NCBI GenBank assembly: GCA_900762015.1 | Contig: CAAFEX010000040.1 | Span: 1-13,289 of the forward strand | DNA from: an uncultured Collinsella sp. | Lineage (GTDB): Bacteria > Actinomycetota > Coriobacteriia > Coriobacteriales > Coriobacteriaceae | Length of the DNA: 13,289 nucleotides | Direction: 5' to 3' | Shown here: positions 6,038 through 13,262 of the stretch, one piece after another | How positions within the stretch are numbered: position 1 is the stretch's first letter | Layout of the letters: every line of letters begins with the position of its first letter | The notes under the pieces: generated by a model | What the model was told of the DNA's origin: nothing | Databases searched by the model: none | What the model saw: only the letters and a program-made list of their open reading frames with translations | Made by a program: the position numbers and the translations under genes

Positions 6038-6837
6038 TGGAGGCGTTTTCGTTTGGCAGCTACTATCCCGGCGATAGTGCGATCCACCGCCTGGACCCGC
6101 GCACCAAGCTGCTCCTGGGCTTTGTGTTTTTGATCACGACGCTGACCGTCGGCGGTTTCCGCGGATTGGCCCCTGTCACAGTTTTCGTCGCGCTGTTCTA
6201 TACCGTGTCCCGGGTGCCGGCTCGTCGCGTTCTGTCGTCGATGGCGCCGCTGCTGGCAATCGTCATCGTGGTCGCGGTACTCAACCTGTTTTCCGACCAG
6301 AGCGGGCGCATTCTGTGGCAGCTCGGCTTTTTGCAGATAAGCGAGGGCTCGCTGCATTCCGCCGCCTTTATGGCGTGCCGCCTGACGTTGATGATGGCCG
6401 GCATGAGCGCCATTACGCTAACCACGCCCACACTCGACCTCACCGCGGGCTTTGAGCGCCTGCTCGCGCCGTTTGCGCGTGTGGGAATTCCTGCGCACGA
6501 GCTCGGCATGATTATGGGTATCGCGCTGCGCTTTATGCCGCAGTTTGCCACCGAGATGAAGCAGACGGCCGATGCGCAGGCGAGCCGCGGTGCGCGCGTG
6601 ACGGGAGGCCCGCTCGGCGGCGTGCGTATGCTCGGCAGTGTGGCGATTCCGCTGTTCACGGGCGTGTTCCGTCATGCCGAGACGCTTTCGGCCGCCATGG
6701 ATGCCCGTTGCTATCATGGCGAGCAGGGCCGCACACGTCTGCATGCGCTTGCATTTGGCCGCAGCGATGCGTTGGCGGCGGTGGTGACGGCGTTGCTGCT
6801 CATCTGCGTCATCGTCATCAACCTTCAACTTGTTTAG
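6037..6837 (+). CDS. ecfT: ECF transporter transmembrane component EcfT
   Basis: A 266-residue membrane protein, normal for the coupling subunit that links the ATPase domains to the S component. It starts like relatives (FGSYYPGDSAIHRLDPRTKL), followed by several hydrophobic helices. It then shows the cytoplasmic coupling motifs: ASRGA (182-186) and ARCYHG (from residue 223), corresponding to the two Ala-Arg-Gly-type signatures that dock on the ATPases; in the second, Cys replaces the usual Gly. I chose the ATG at 6037, 6 nt after GAGAGGAGGG and overlapping the preceding stop (TAATG). A TTG at 6031 directly abuts the Shine-Dalgarno and is less likely. As the last transporter subunit in the operon it may also serve other S components encoded elsewhere in the genome. 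Confidence 0.93.
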   Translation: MEAFSFGSYYPGDSAIHRLDPRTKLLLGFVFLITTLTVGGFRGLAPVTVFVALFYTVSRVPARRVLSSMAPLLAIVIVVAVLNLFSDQSGRILWQLGFLQISEGSLHSAAFMACRLTLMMAGMSAITLTTPTLDLTAGFERLLAPFARVGIPAHELGMIMGIALRFMPQFATEMKQTADAQASRGARVTGGPLGGVRMLGSVAIPLFTGVFRHAETLSAAMDARCYHGEQGRTRLHALAFGRSDALAAVVTALLLICVIVINLQLV

Positions 6838-6867
6838 GCGCGATTCGAGCGCAAGAAAGGGGTCCCT

Positions 6868-7314
6868 ATGACCGACAACGACCGCACGGCTCAGCTTGAG
6901 CGCGCCTGTTCGTATCTCAGGCGCATTCCGGCGTGGTATCTGGCCACGACCGATGTGGCCGACGGGCATCAGCCTCGCGTGAGGCCGTTTTCGTTTGCCA
7001 TGGTCGATGACGGTAAGTTGTGGTTTTGCACGTCGCGCGACAAGGACGTGTGGGCGGAGCTGAGTGCGAATCCCAAGTTTGAGCTCTCGGGCTGGAAGCC
7101 GGGGGAATGTTGGATCGTATTGACCGGCGAAGCCGCACTTGAGGACGATGCGGTCGTGAGCGACAAGGTACGCCAGGCGGGTTTTAAACACATGGTGGGC
7201 ATCGGCGAGGAACACGAGAGTGCCAACGACGGTCGCCTTGCTTTCTTTTCGGTCCGCAACATTGCCGCGCGCTTCTGTGATATCGACGGCAGCGAGGAGC
7301 GCCTGGATCTCTAG
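6868..7314 (+). CDS. Pyridoxamine 5'-phosphate oxidase-family (split-barrel, FMN-binding) protein, copy 1
   Basis: A 148-residue soluble protein resembling the small split beta-barrel flavoproteins of the pyridoxamine 5'-phosphate oxidase-like superfamily. The visible core is IPAWYLATTD, then PRVRPFSFAM, DGKLWFCTSRDKDVWAEL, and GEAALEDD. In this superfamily the strand containing RPF and the following segment usually contribute to FMN binding and dimerisation. It is too short and too divergent to be called true PdxH, and its substrate cannot be deduced; nitroreductase-like or other reductive roles are possible. The ATG follows AAAGGGG by about 6 nt. The gene begins 30 nt after ecfT, so it is probably in the riboswitch-controlled operon. 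The next gene is a clear paralogue. Confidence 0.82.
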   Translation: MTDNDRTAQLERACSYLRRIPAWYLATTDVADGHQPRVRPFSFAMVDDGKLWFCTSRDKDVWAELSANPKFELSGWKPGECWIVLTGEAALEDDAVVSDKVRQAGFKHMVGIGEEHESANDGRLAFFSVRNIAARFCDIDGSEERLDL

Positions 7315-7358
7315 CAAGCACAAACCAGGTTCCCAAACTAGCTAGTACAGGAGGAAAC

Positions 7359-7769
7359 GTGGACGGATTGAATACGGTTTTGGAGTATCTGACGTCGGTG
7401 CCGGCATGGTATTTGGCGACGAGCGTGGACGGGCAGCCGCATGTGCGTCCGTTCTCGTTTGCACAGATCCAGGACGGCAAGCTGTGGTTTGTAACAGCGC
7501 GCACCAAAGATGTGTGGCAAGAGCTGCTGCAAAACCAGCGCTTTGAGGCCACGAGTTGGTGGCCGGGCCATGGTTGGTTGATCCTGCGCGGGCGTGCGGG
7601 GCTGGAAGACCGGGCTTCGAGTGAAATGCGCGAGGCCGGTTGGAAGCATCTTGAGCGCCTGGGCGAGCACTATGAGGGGCCTAACGACCCCACGCTCGTC
7701 TTCTTTAGCGTCGAGGATCCCAAGGCTTTTATCTGCAATCACGACGAATGGGTGCCGGTCGAGCTCTAG
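7359..7769 (+). CDS. Pyridoxamine 5'-phosphate oxidase-family (split-barrel, FMN-binding) protein, copy 2
   Basis: A 136-residue paralogue of the preceding protein. Aligned segments include VPAWYLATSVDGQPHVRPFS against IPAWYLATTD...RVRPFS, DGKLWFVTARTKDVWQEL against DGKLWFCTSRDKDVWAEL, and a shared WxPG and GLED-type region. The start is GTG at 7359, 4 nt after a perfect AGGAGG; no ATG fits. Tandem duplication within the operon is the simplest origin, followed by marked divergence. Like its neighbour it should bind a flavin, and substrate and partner are unknown. The C-terminus ends EWVPVEL just before a long hairpin that probably ends the operon. Confidence 0.82.
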   Translation: MDGLNTVLEYLTSVPAWYLATSVDGQPHVRPFSFAQIQDGKLWFVTARTKDVWQELLQNQRFEATSWWPGHGWLILRGRAGLEDRASSEMREAGWKHLERLGEHYEGPNDPTLVFFSVEDPKAFICNHDEWVPVEL

Positions 7770-7806
7770 CCAGCTGGCTCATCCTAACAACTTAGTTTTC
7801 GCATGG

Positions 7807-7860
7807 GCGGGCCCCGTGTTGCCCGGCACCGTAAGGAGTGCCGGTCAATACGGGGCCCGC
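7807..7860 (+). terminator. Long hairpin ending the flavin operon
   Basis: GCGGGCCCCGT (7807-7817) pairs with ACGGGGCCCGC (7850-7860). Inside, TTG pairs with CAA and CCGGCAC pairs with GTGCCGG around loop CGTAAGGA, with one G-T pair and one mismatch. The stems share one centre. It is followed by TCCATTTGTC, which is only a weak U tract, so it may be a terminator, a transcript-stabilising hairpin, or both. Confidence 0.6.
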
Positions 7861-7904
7861 TCCATTTGTCAATTCCTTCAAGCGAATGTGTCGGGAATGT
7901 TTCA

Positions 7905-7941
7905 ATGCATGAATATGCAAGCCATTTATGTGTTCATGCAT
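7905..7941 (+). promoter_or_regulatory. Candidate arginine-repressor operator upstream of argC
   Basis: ATGCATGAA (7905-7913) and TTCATGCAT (7933-7941) form a perfect 9-bp inverted repeat with a 19-nt A+T-rich spacer, about 85 nt before argC. TGAAT and GTTCA inside it resemble ARG-box half sites of ArgR/AhrC repressors. A weak promoter candidate, TTGGTG (7945-7950) and TCATAA (7969-7974) with 18-nt spacing, follows at once. The sequence shows the symmetry; assignment to ArgR is inferred from the gene context. Confidence 0.45.
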
Positions 7942-8026
7942 CTTTTGGTGCTAAAGTTTCAACCCACCTCATAACGACTGCTGAGAAATGCGCATCGGTG
8001 CATAAATCGCAGACAAGGAGTCTGAT

Positions 8027-9097
8027 ATGTCTTTGAAGGTTGGAATCGTCGGCGCGGCTGGATATGCCGGAGCCGAGCTCATTCGCCTCGTGCTCGGCCA
8101 TCCCGAGTTTGAACTTGTTGCCATTACGTCCAACGCCGATGCCGGCCAGCCGCTGTCCGCGGTGTATCCGAGCTTTGCTGGCGTGAGCGATCTGGTTTTC
8201 ACCACGCATGACGCCCCCGAGCTCAAGAGCTGCGATGCGGTTTTTCTTGCCGTGCCGCACACGGCTGCCATGGCACAGGTGCCCGCGCTGCTTGCATCGG
8301 GCGTCTCCTGCTTTGATCTTTCGGCCGACTACCGCCTGAACGACGCGTCCGTCTTTGAGACGTGGTATGCCGCCGAGCATACGAGCCCCGAGCTGCTCAA
8401 GACCCGTGCCTTTGGCCTGCCCGAGCTATTCTGCCGGGACTTGGAGACCGTCGCATCCGACCATGCCGACGGCAAACCCGTGCTGGTCGCCTGCGCCGGT
8501 TGCTATCCCACCGCAACGAGCCTTGCCGCCGCGCCCGCCGTGCGCGCTGGCTGGGTTGCCCAGAGCGGCCCCGTGATCGTTGATGCCATCAGCGGTGTGA
8601 CGGGTGCCGGCAAGTCCTGCAACGCTCGTACGCATTTTTGCAGCGCTGACGAGAACTTGGAGGCCTACGGCGTGGGCAAGCATCGCCACACGCCCGAGAT
8701 TGAGCAAATCCTTGGCCTGACCGATCGCGTCGTCTTCACCCCGCATCTGGCACCGCTCAAGCGCGGCCTGCTCTCCACGGTGACGCTGCCGCTCACGCCG
8801 CAGGCCATCGACTCCCTGGCTCTTGAGGATGTCGTCGACTATTACAAGCAGTTTTACGCTGGACGCACCTTTGTGCGCGTGCTCGATGCCGGCCAGCAGC
8901 CCAAGACGGCTTCGGTCGTCGGCACCAACGCCGCCCAGATTGGCCTCGCGCTCAACAAGCGCGCGGGCGTGCTGGTGGCGACGGGCGCCATCGACAATCT
9001 GTGCAAGGGCGCTGCGGGCCAAGCGGTCCAGTGCGCCAATATCGTCTTTGGCTTTGACGAGCGACGAGGCTTGCCCACAGTGGCGTGCCCGGTGTAG
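8027..9097 (+). CDS. argC: N-acetyl-gamma-glutamyl-phosphate reductase
   Basis: A 356-residue cytoplasmic enzyme that reduces N-acetylglutamyl phosphate with NADPH to the semialdehyde, the third step of arginine synthesis. The N-terminal dinucleotide-binding motif GIVGAAGYAGAEL is intact. The catalytic cysteine is C159 in ACAGCYPTA. The active-site histidine lies in GKHRHTPEIEQ (H219 or H221). ISGVTGAGK and the C-terminal TGAIDNLCKGAAGQAVQ are typical. Length is within the usual range of about 340-360. The ATG lies 6 nt after AAGGAG. It is the first gene of an argCJBD cluster, but a 135-nt gap holding an intrinsic terminator separates it from argJ, so its dosage may differ from the genes behind it. 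Confidence 0.97.
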   Translation: MSLKVGIVGAAGYAGAELIRLVLGHPEFELVAITSNADAGQPLSAVYPSFAGVSDLVFTTHDAPELKSCDAVFLAVPHTAAMAQVPALLASGVSCFDLSADYRLNDASVFETWYAAEHTSPELLKTRAFGLPELFCRDLETVASDHADGKPVLVACAGCYPTATSLAAAPAVRAGWVAQSGPVIVDAISGVTGAGKSCNARTHFCSADENLEAYGVGKHRHTPEIEQILGLTDRVVFTPHLAPLKRGLLSTVTLPLTPQAIDSLALEDVVDYYKQFYAGRTFVRVLDAGQQPKTASVVGTNAAQIGLALNKRAGVLVATGAIDNLCKGAAGQAVQCANIVFGFDERRGLPTVACPV

Positions 9098-9125
9098 CAC
9101 ATTCGATTGTTAACGATTTGGTAGT

Positions 9126-9206
9126 CGGACATCGAGTGGGGCGCCACTCTTAAGCTGGTCTCATGATCACGACTGGCATGGCGCACCAACCGATGTCCGT
9201 TTTTTT
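9126..9206 (+). terminator. Intrinsic terminator or attenuator between argC and argJ
   Basis: CGGACATCG (9126-9134) pairs perfectly with CGATGTCCG (9191-9199), followed at once by seven T (9200-9206). The 56-nt loop holds at least one more hairpin, AGTGG, loop GGCG, CCACT (9135-9148). Stem plus U7 is a convincing terminator. Its place inside a biosynthetic cluster and the folded loop suggest conditional termination, but no ligand motif or known attenuator class was recognised. Confidence 0.7.
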
Positions 9207-9232
9207 GTTTGACATAAGGAGTCATAAAGACG

Positions 9233-10501
9233 ATGAATACCGAGCTGTTTGATATCAAGATTCGCGCCGTCGAGGGCGGCGTTACGGCTGCGGCTGGTTT
9301 TAAGGCTGCGGGCATCCATGCGGGATTCCGGAAGAATCCCGAGCGCTTGGACTATGCGCTCGTCGTGCCCGATAAACCCTGTCCCGGTGCCGGCGTGTTT
9401 ACGACCAACCGCTTTTGCGCGGCGCCCGTGCAAGTGAGCCGTGCCAACCTGGGCGGTGCCGACAAGGGCTACGGAATCATCGCCGGCGTTTCGGTCAACT
9501 CTGGCAATGCCAACGCCGCCACGGGTGAGACCGGCCTTGCATGCGCGCGCGAGACGTGCAGCATCGCATCGCAGGTCATCGGCTGCGAGCCCCAGCAGAT
9601 TCTAGTTGCCTCCACGGGTGTGATTGGCCAGATTCTGCCGATCGACACGTTTGAGACCGCCATTCCTGCTGCCTACGAGGCGCTCTCCGCCCACGGTGGC
9701 GCCGATGCCGCTCGCGCAATCATGACGACCGACACGCACTCCAAGGAGTACGCCGTGTCCTACGTCAGTGAGGCTGCGGGTCATGCGGGCAATGTCTATA
9801 CGGTAGGCGGAATGTGCAAGGGTTCGGGCATGATCATGCCCAACATGGCCACCATGATCGCAGTTATCACCACCGATGCCCCCGTCGAGCCTGTGGCACT
9901 TCATGCCCTGCTGCTCTCGACCGTCAAGCAAACCTTTAACAAGGTAACGGTCGATTCCGACACCTCGACCAACGACACCTGCATCATGCTTGCCTCCGGC
10001 GCCGCTGCTGCAGATGCCGAGGCTATCGTCGAGGGCTCCGATGCCTTCGACGAGTTGGCCTTTGCCGTGCACGAGGTGTGCGAGAGCCTGGCGCGCAATA
10101 TCGCCGCCGATGGTGAGGGCGCATCCAAGCTTGTTACGGTCAACGTTACCGGCGCTGTGAACGACGAGGAGGCCGATATCGCCGCCCGTGCCGTCGCCAA
10201 CTCGCCGCTCGTCAAGACCTGCATTGCCGGCCACGACTGCAACTGGGGCCGCGTTGCCATGGCACTTGGCAAGTGCGGCGTGAAGTTTAATCAGGAAGAC
10301 GTTTCCATAGACATGATGGGTATGCCTGTCTGTCGCGACGGTCTGACCGTTCCCTTTGACGAGGACGAGGCTCTGCGACGTTTTGAGACGCCCGAGATCG
10401 TGATCTCGGCCGACCTGGGCGCAGGCGACGCGGCAACGACCGTGTGGACCTGCGACCTCACGCATGAGTACATCTCCATCAACGGCGACTACCGTTCCTA
10501 G
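9233..10501 (+). CDS. argJ: Ornithine acetyltransferase / glutamate N-acetyltransferase ArgJ
   Basis: A 422-residue enzyme that moves the acetyl group from N-acetylornithine to glutamate, recycling acetyl in arginine synthesis. Some family members also use acetyl-CoA, which cannot be judged here. The proenzyme cleaves itself before a conserved threonine, found as T207 in KGSGMIMPNMATM, giving alpha and beta chains of about 206 and 216 residues. SVNSGNANAATG near the N-terminus, DSDTSTNDT in the beta chain, and the C-terminal YISINGDYRS are family hallmarks. The best Shine-Dalgarno, AAGGAG (9216-9221), is 11 nt from the ATG, rather far. That and the terminator just upstream may keep translation modest. 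argB follows after about 80 nt. Confidence 0.97.
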   Translation: MNTELFDIKIRAVEGGVTAAAGFKAAGIHAGFRKNPERLDYALVVPDKPCPGAGVFTTNRFCAAPVQVSRANLGGADKGYGIIAGVSVNSGNANAATGETGLACARETCSIASQVIGCEPQQILVASTGVIGQILPIDTFETAIPAAYEALSAHGGADAARAIMTTDTHSKEYAVSYVSEAAGHAGNVYTVGGMCKGSGMIMPNMATMIAVITTDAPVEPVALHALLLSTVKQTFNKVTVDSDTSTNDTCIMLASGAAAADAEAIVEGSDAFDELAFAVHEVCESLARNIAADGEGASKLVTVNVTGAVNDEEADIAARAVANSPLVKTCIAGHDCNWGRVAMALGKCGVKFNQEDVSIDMMGMPVCRDGLTVPFDEDEALRRFETPEIVISADLGAGDAATTVWTCDLTHEYISINGDYRS

Positions 10502-10582
10502 ATTCCAGGCACGCTGCGCATCTCGCCGCAATTGCGGACAGCGGAGCACGGCGCGATAACGATACGAAAGACGAGGCAGATT

Positions 10583-11563
10583 ATGAAATTCGCACGCGAT
10601 TGTCGTTCGAGCGAATCCAACGAAGCAACCGCGCAGCTGCTGTTCGAAGCGCTGCCGTGGATTAAGAACCTGACCGGCAAGACGGTTGTTATCAAATATG
10701 GCGGAGCCGCCATGGTTGATGAGCAGCTGCGCCGCGACGTGATGAGCGACATCGTTTTGCTCAAGATCATCGGTATGCGCCCCGTCATCGTGCATGGCGG
10801 CGGCAAGGCTATCAACGAGGCGCTGAGCCATTACGATATTCCCGTCGAGTTTAAGAACGGCCAGCGCGTGACCACGCCGGCGACTATGGATATCGTGCGC
10901 GAGGTGCTGGGCGGCAAGGTCAACCAAGAGCTGGTTGCTGCCATCAACCACCACGGCAACCTGGCCGTGGGCGTGTCGGGCAGCGATGCCGGCACGCTCA
11001 TCGCCGAGCCGCTCGACCCCGAGCTCGGTCGCGTGGGCAAAGTGACGCACGTCAACACCGACTATATCGAGCGCTTACTCGATAGCGAGTACATCCCCGT
11101 CATCGCTACCGTCGCGGCGGGGGAGGACGGCGGTTTCTTCAACATCAACGCCGACACCGCCGCCGGTGCCGTTGCCGCGGCGCTCCACGCGCATAAGGCG
11201 ATCTTTTTGACCGATGTCGATGGCCTGTACAAGGACTTTAGCGACAAGGACTCGCTTATCTCCAACCTAACGCTCGACGAGGTTAACGAAATGCTCTACG
11301 GCGGCGAGGTCGATAAGGGCATGATTCCCAAGCTGCGTGCGGCTGTCGATGCGCTTACTGGCGGCGTATTTCGTGCTCACATCATCAACGGCACCACGCC
11401 GCATTCGCTGCTGCTGGAGCTGCTGACCGATGCCGGCGTCGGTACCGTGATCCATTCCACCGAGACGGCTTATGAGTTCGATACGCATCCGCATCCGCTT
11501 TCGACGTTTGCTGCGCGTCTGACCGAGAACCTTGACGAGGTCGAGAAGCTTCAGACGGTCTAG
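10583..11563 (+). CDS. argB: Acetylglutamate kinase
   Basis: A 326-residue amino-acid kinase that phosphorylates N-acetylglutamate with ATP, the usual regulated step when ArgJ supplies the acetyl group. Visible motifs are VVIKYGG (K38), VHGGGKAI (70-77), NGQRVT (92-97), GVSGSDAG, FNINADTAAG, LTDVDGLY, and KGMIPKL with GGVFRAHIING. The N-terminal helix (ATAQLLFEALPWI) resembles that of arginine-inhibited hexameric kinases, so feedback inhibition is likely but inferred. The chain is about 25-30 residues longer than many relatives, mostly in a C-terminal tail (DTHPHPLSTFAARLTENLDE). I chose the ATG at 10583, 6 nt after GAGG. An in-frame ATG at 10532 would add unrelated residues and has no good binding site. 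Confidence 0.96.
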   Translation: MKFARDCRSSESNEATAQLLFEALPWIKNLTGKTVVIKYGGAAMVDEQLRRDVMSDIVLLKIIGMRPVIVHGGGKAINEALSHYDIPVEFKNGQRVTTPATMDIVREVLGGKVNQELVAAINHHGNLAVGVSGSDAGTLIAEPLDPELGRVGKVTHVNTDYIERLLDSEYIPVIATVAAGEDGGFFNINADTAAGAVAAALHAHKAIFLTDVDGLYKDFSDKDSLISNLTLDEVNEMLYGGEVDKGMIPKLRAAVDALTGGVFRAHIINGTTPHSLLLELLTDAGVGTVIHSTETAYEFDTHPHPLSTFAARLTENLDEVEKLQTV

Positions 11564-11632
11564 CTGACCCGCAGCCGCCCCATTCCTGCACCCATAGCCC
11601 CGCGCCGTCTGGCGCCCAACGAAAGGCATCCC

Positions 11633-12916
11633 ATGTCACTTGCAGCTCAGCAATCGCTTGAATCCCATTACGTTATGCATACCTTTGGCCGCTCTCCGGT
11701 AGAGTTTGTCGAGGGTCACGGCATGAAGCTCACCGGCGACGATGACCGTGAGTACCTCGACTTTCTTGCCGGCATCGGCGTGTGCAGCCTAGGTCATGGC
11801 AACCTGGCTGTGCTCTCGGCGCTCGAGGCACAGACCAAAAAGCTCATGCATGTCTCCAACTATTTCTACATCGAGCAGCGCGGACAGGTCGCGGCGCTGC
11901 TGTCCAAGCTTGCTAACGACGACGTAGATGGTGCGCGCGTGCTTGCCGATGCCATTGCCGCCGGCGATGAGACCACGGCAGCTGCTCTTGGTGCCCCGGC
12001 TGCGGATGAGCAGGTTTGGGAGACCTTCTTTGCCAACTCTGGCGCCGAGGCCAACGAGGGCTCGATGAAGCTTGCGCGCCTGTACGCCAAGCGTGTCGGT
12101 AATGGCGGCAACACCATCGTGTGCATGCGCGGCGGCTTCCACGGCCGTACGCTCGAGACCATTGCCGCCACCATGCAGGATTGGCTGCAGGACAGCTTCC
12201 GCCCGCTGCCGGGTGGCTTTGTGGCCTGCACGCCCAACGATGTCGATGAACTGCGTGCGATCTTTAAGCAGCTGGGCAGTGAAATATGCGCTGTAATGCT
12301 CGAACCGATCCAGGGTGAGAGTGGCGTGCACCCTATGACCGAGGAGTTTATGGCGGCAGCGCGCGACTTGGCACACGAAGTGGGCGCCGTGCTTATCGCC
12401 GACGAGGTCCAGTGCGGCATCTTCCGCTCCGGCAAGCCATTTGCGTTCCAAACCTATGGCGTGGAGCCCGACATCATGAGCCTTGCCAAGGGCATTGCCG
12501 ACGGCGTGCCCATGGGTGCCGTCGTGGCAAAGAAGGAGATTGCCGACGTGTTTAAGCCGGGCGACCACGGCTCGACCTTTGGCGGTAGCTGCCTGGCCAT
12601 CACGGCGTGTGCCGCGACGCTCTCCGCGCTCGTGCGCGGCGATTATGCCGACCATGCTGCCAAGGTGGGTGCCTATATGGAGGCAAAGCTCGCCAAGCTG
12701 CCGCACGTGACCGAGGTACGTGGCCGCGGCTTGATGCTCGGCTGTGATTTTGATGATGCCGCGGGCGACGCGCATGATGTTGTTGCCCGCGCGCTGGCCG
12801 CCGGTGCCGTGATTAACGCTACGGGTGCCCATACGCTGCGTTTCCTGCCGCCGCTCGTCTGCGAGGAAGCCGACGTGGACAGTCTGATCGAGATCCTGTC
12901 GGATGTCTTGGGCTAA
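11633..12916 (+). CDS. argD: Acetylornithine aminotransferase
   Basis: A 427-residue class III PLP aminotransferase that converts N-acetylglutamate semialdehyde and glutamate to N-acetylornithine. The PLP-binding lysine is K286 in SLAKGIADGVPMG. D257 in IADEVQCG should contact the pyridine nitrogen. FFANSGAEAN (132-141), GGFHGRT and GSTFGGS are canonical. Compared with many ArgD proteins there is an extra Ala/Asp-rich segment of about 30 residues just before the SGAEAN motif (residues 96-128). The ATG is 6 nt after GAAAGG. It is the last gene of the cluster, 69 nt after argB, and a candidate terminator follows. Related aminotransferases for ornithine or succinylornithine have the same fold, but the argCJB neighbours settle the role. 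Confidence 0.96.
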   Translation: MSLAAQQSLESHYVMHTFGRSPVEFVEGHGMKLTGDDDREYLDFLAGIGVCSLGHGNLAVLSALEAQTKKLMHVSNYFYIEQRGQVAALLSKLANDDVDGARVLADAIAAGDETTAAALGAPAADEQVWETFFANSGAEANEGSMKLARLYAKRVGNGGNTIVCMRGGFHGRTLETIAATMQDWLQDSFRPLPGGFVACTPNDVDELRAIFKQLGSEICAVMLEPIQGESGVHPMTEEFMAAARDLAHEVGAVLIADEVQCGIFRSGKPFAFQTYGVEPDIMSLAKGIADGVPMGAVVAKKEIADVFKPGDHGSTFGGSCLAITACAATLSALVRGDYADHAAKVGAYMEAKLAKLPHVTEVRGRGLMLGCDFDDAAGDAHDVVARALAAGAVINATGAHTLRFLPPLVCEEADVDSLIEILSDVLG

Positions 12917-12941
12917 CGCGGCGCAATAACTCAATTTGGAC

Positions 12942-13001
12942 CGGGTTCCGGACTGCGGACGTGCCCTATGCGGCATGATTCAGCGGTCTGGAGCCCGTTT
13001 T
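12942..13001 (+). terminator. Candidate intrinsic terminator after argD
   Basis: CGGGTTCCGGA (12942-12952) pairs with TCTGGAGCCCG (12987-12997), 11 pairs including two G-U, and the stem continues inward by four more pairs. TTTT (12998-13001) follows. The 26-nt apical part has a weak TGCC/GGCA hairpin. It lies 26 nt after the argD stop. Confidence 0.55.
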
Positions 13002-13021
13002 GCCTTAGATTTGCTAAGGCA
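13001..13021. other. Small perfect hairpin
   Basis: TGCCTTAG (13001-13008), loop ATTTG, CTAAGGCA (13014-13021). No U tract follows on either strand, so it is not a classic terminator. It directly adjoins the candidate argD terminator. Confidence 0.4.
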
Positions 13022-13049
13022 GGGAGACCTGCTGGTCAAAAAACATCAA

Positions 13050-13096
13050 ATATGAGTACTGTTACCAGTTGAATCTCATATGAAACCGACTATCTA
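13050..13096 (+). promoter_or_regulatory. Candidate outward promoter with overlapping operator-like repeat
   Basis: TTGAAT (13069-13074) and TATCTA (13091-13096) are 16 nt apart, fitting a promoter pointing out of the window. Overlapping the -35 is a nested inverted repeat: ATATGAG (13050-13056) with CTCATAT (13075-13081), and inside it ACTG with CAGT around TTAC (13058-13069). This resembles an operator. No gene within the window is served. Confidence 0.3.
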
Positions 13097-13174
13097 GGAT
13101 TAGTTAGACCACACATGTTCAGTTATGTTAATGGGAAAACAGCTAGCAAAGGGTAGCGCGCAGAGATGTGGTGT

Positions 13175-13200
13175 AAGAGGCGGGGCATGCCCCGCCTCTT
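13175..13200 (+). terminator. Perfect 26-bp palindrome, terminator-like (right copy)
   Basis: The same self-complementary sequence as at 90-115. On the + strand it is followed by CTCTTTCTTG, so it could stop transcripts reaching the window edge, for example read-through from argD or from the candidate promoter at 13069-13096. Confidence 0.5.
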
Positions 13201-13262
13201 CTCTTTCTTGAAAGGGAGGGGACACCGCCTAGAATTCGTCGTTGGAGTAATGAAGGTGACGA

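Noticed and set aside
9163..9252. Small frame upstream of argJ as an arginine leader peptide
   Set aside because: Its 29 codons are not arginine-rich, there is no Shine-Dalgarno before it, and it runs into argJ in another frame.
9602..11050. Long minus-strand open frame across argJ and argB
   Set aside because: Spans two clear genes on the other strand, has no recognisable domains, and looks like a codon-bias shadow.
11789..12976. Long minus-strand open frame opposite argD
   Set aside because: Antisense to an unambiguous aminotransferase, with His/Gly/Ala-rich filler composition and no domain.
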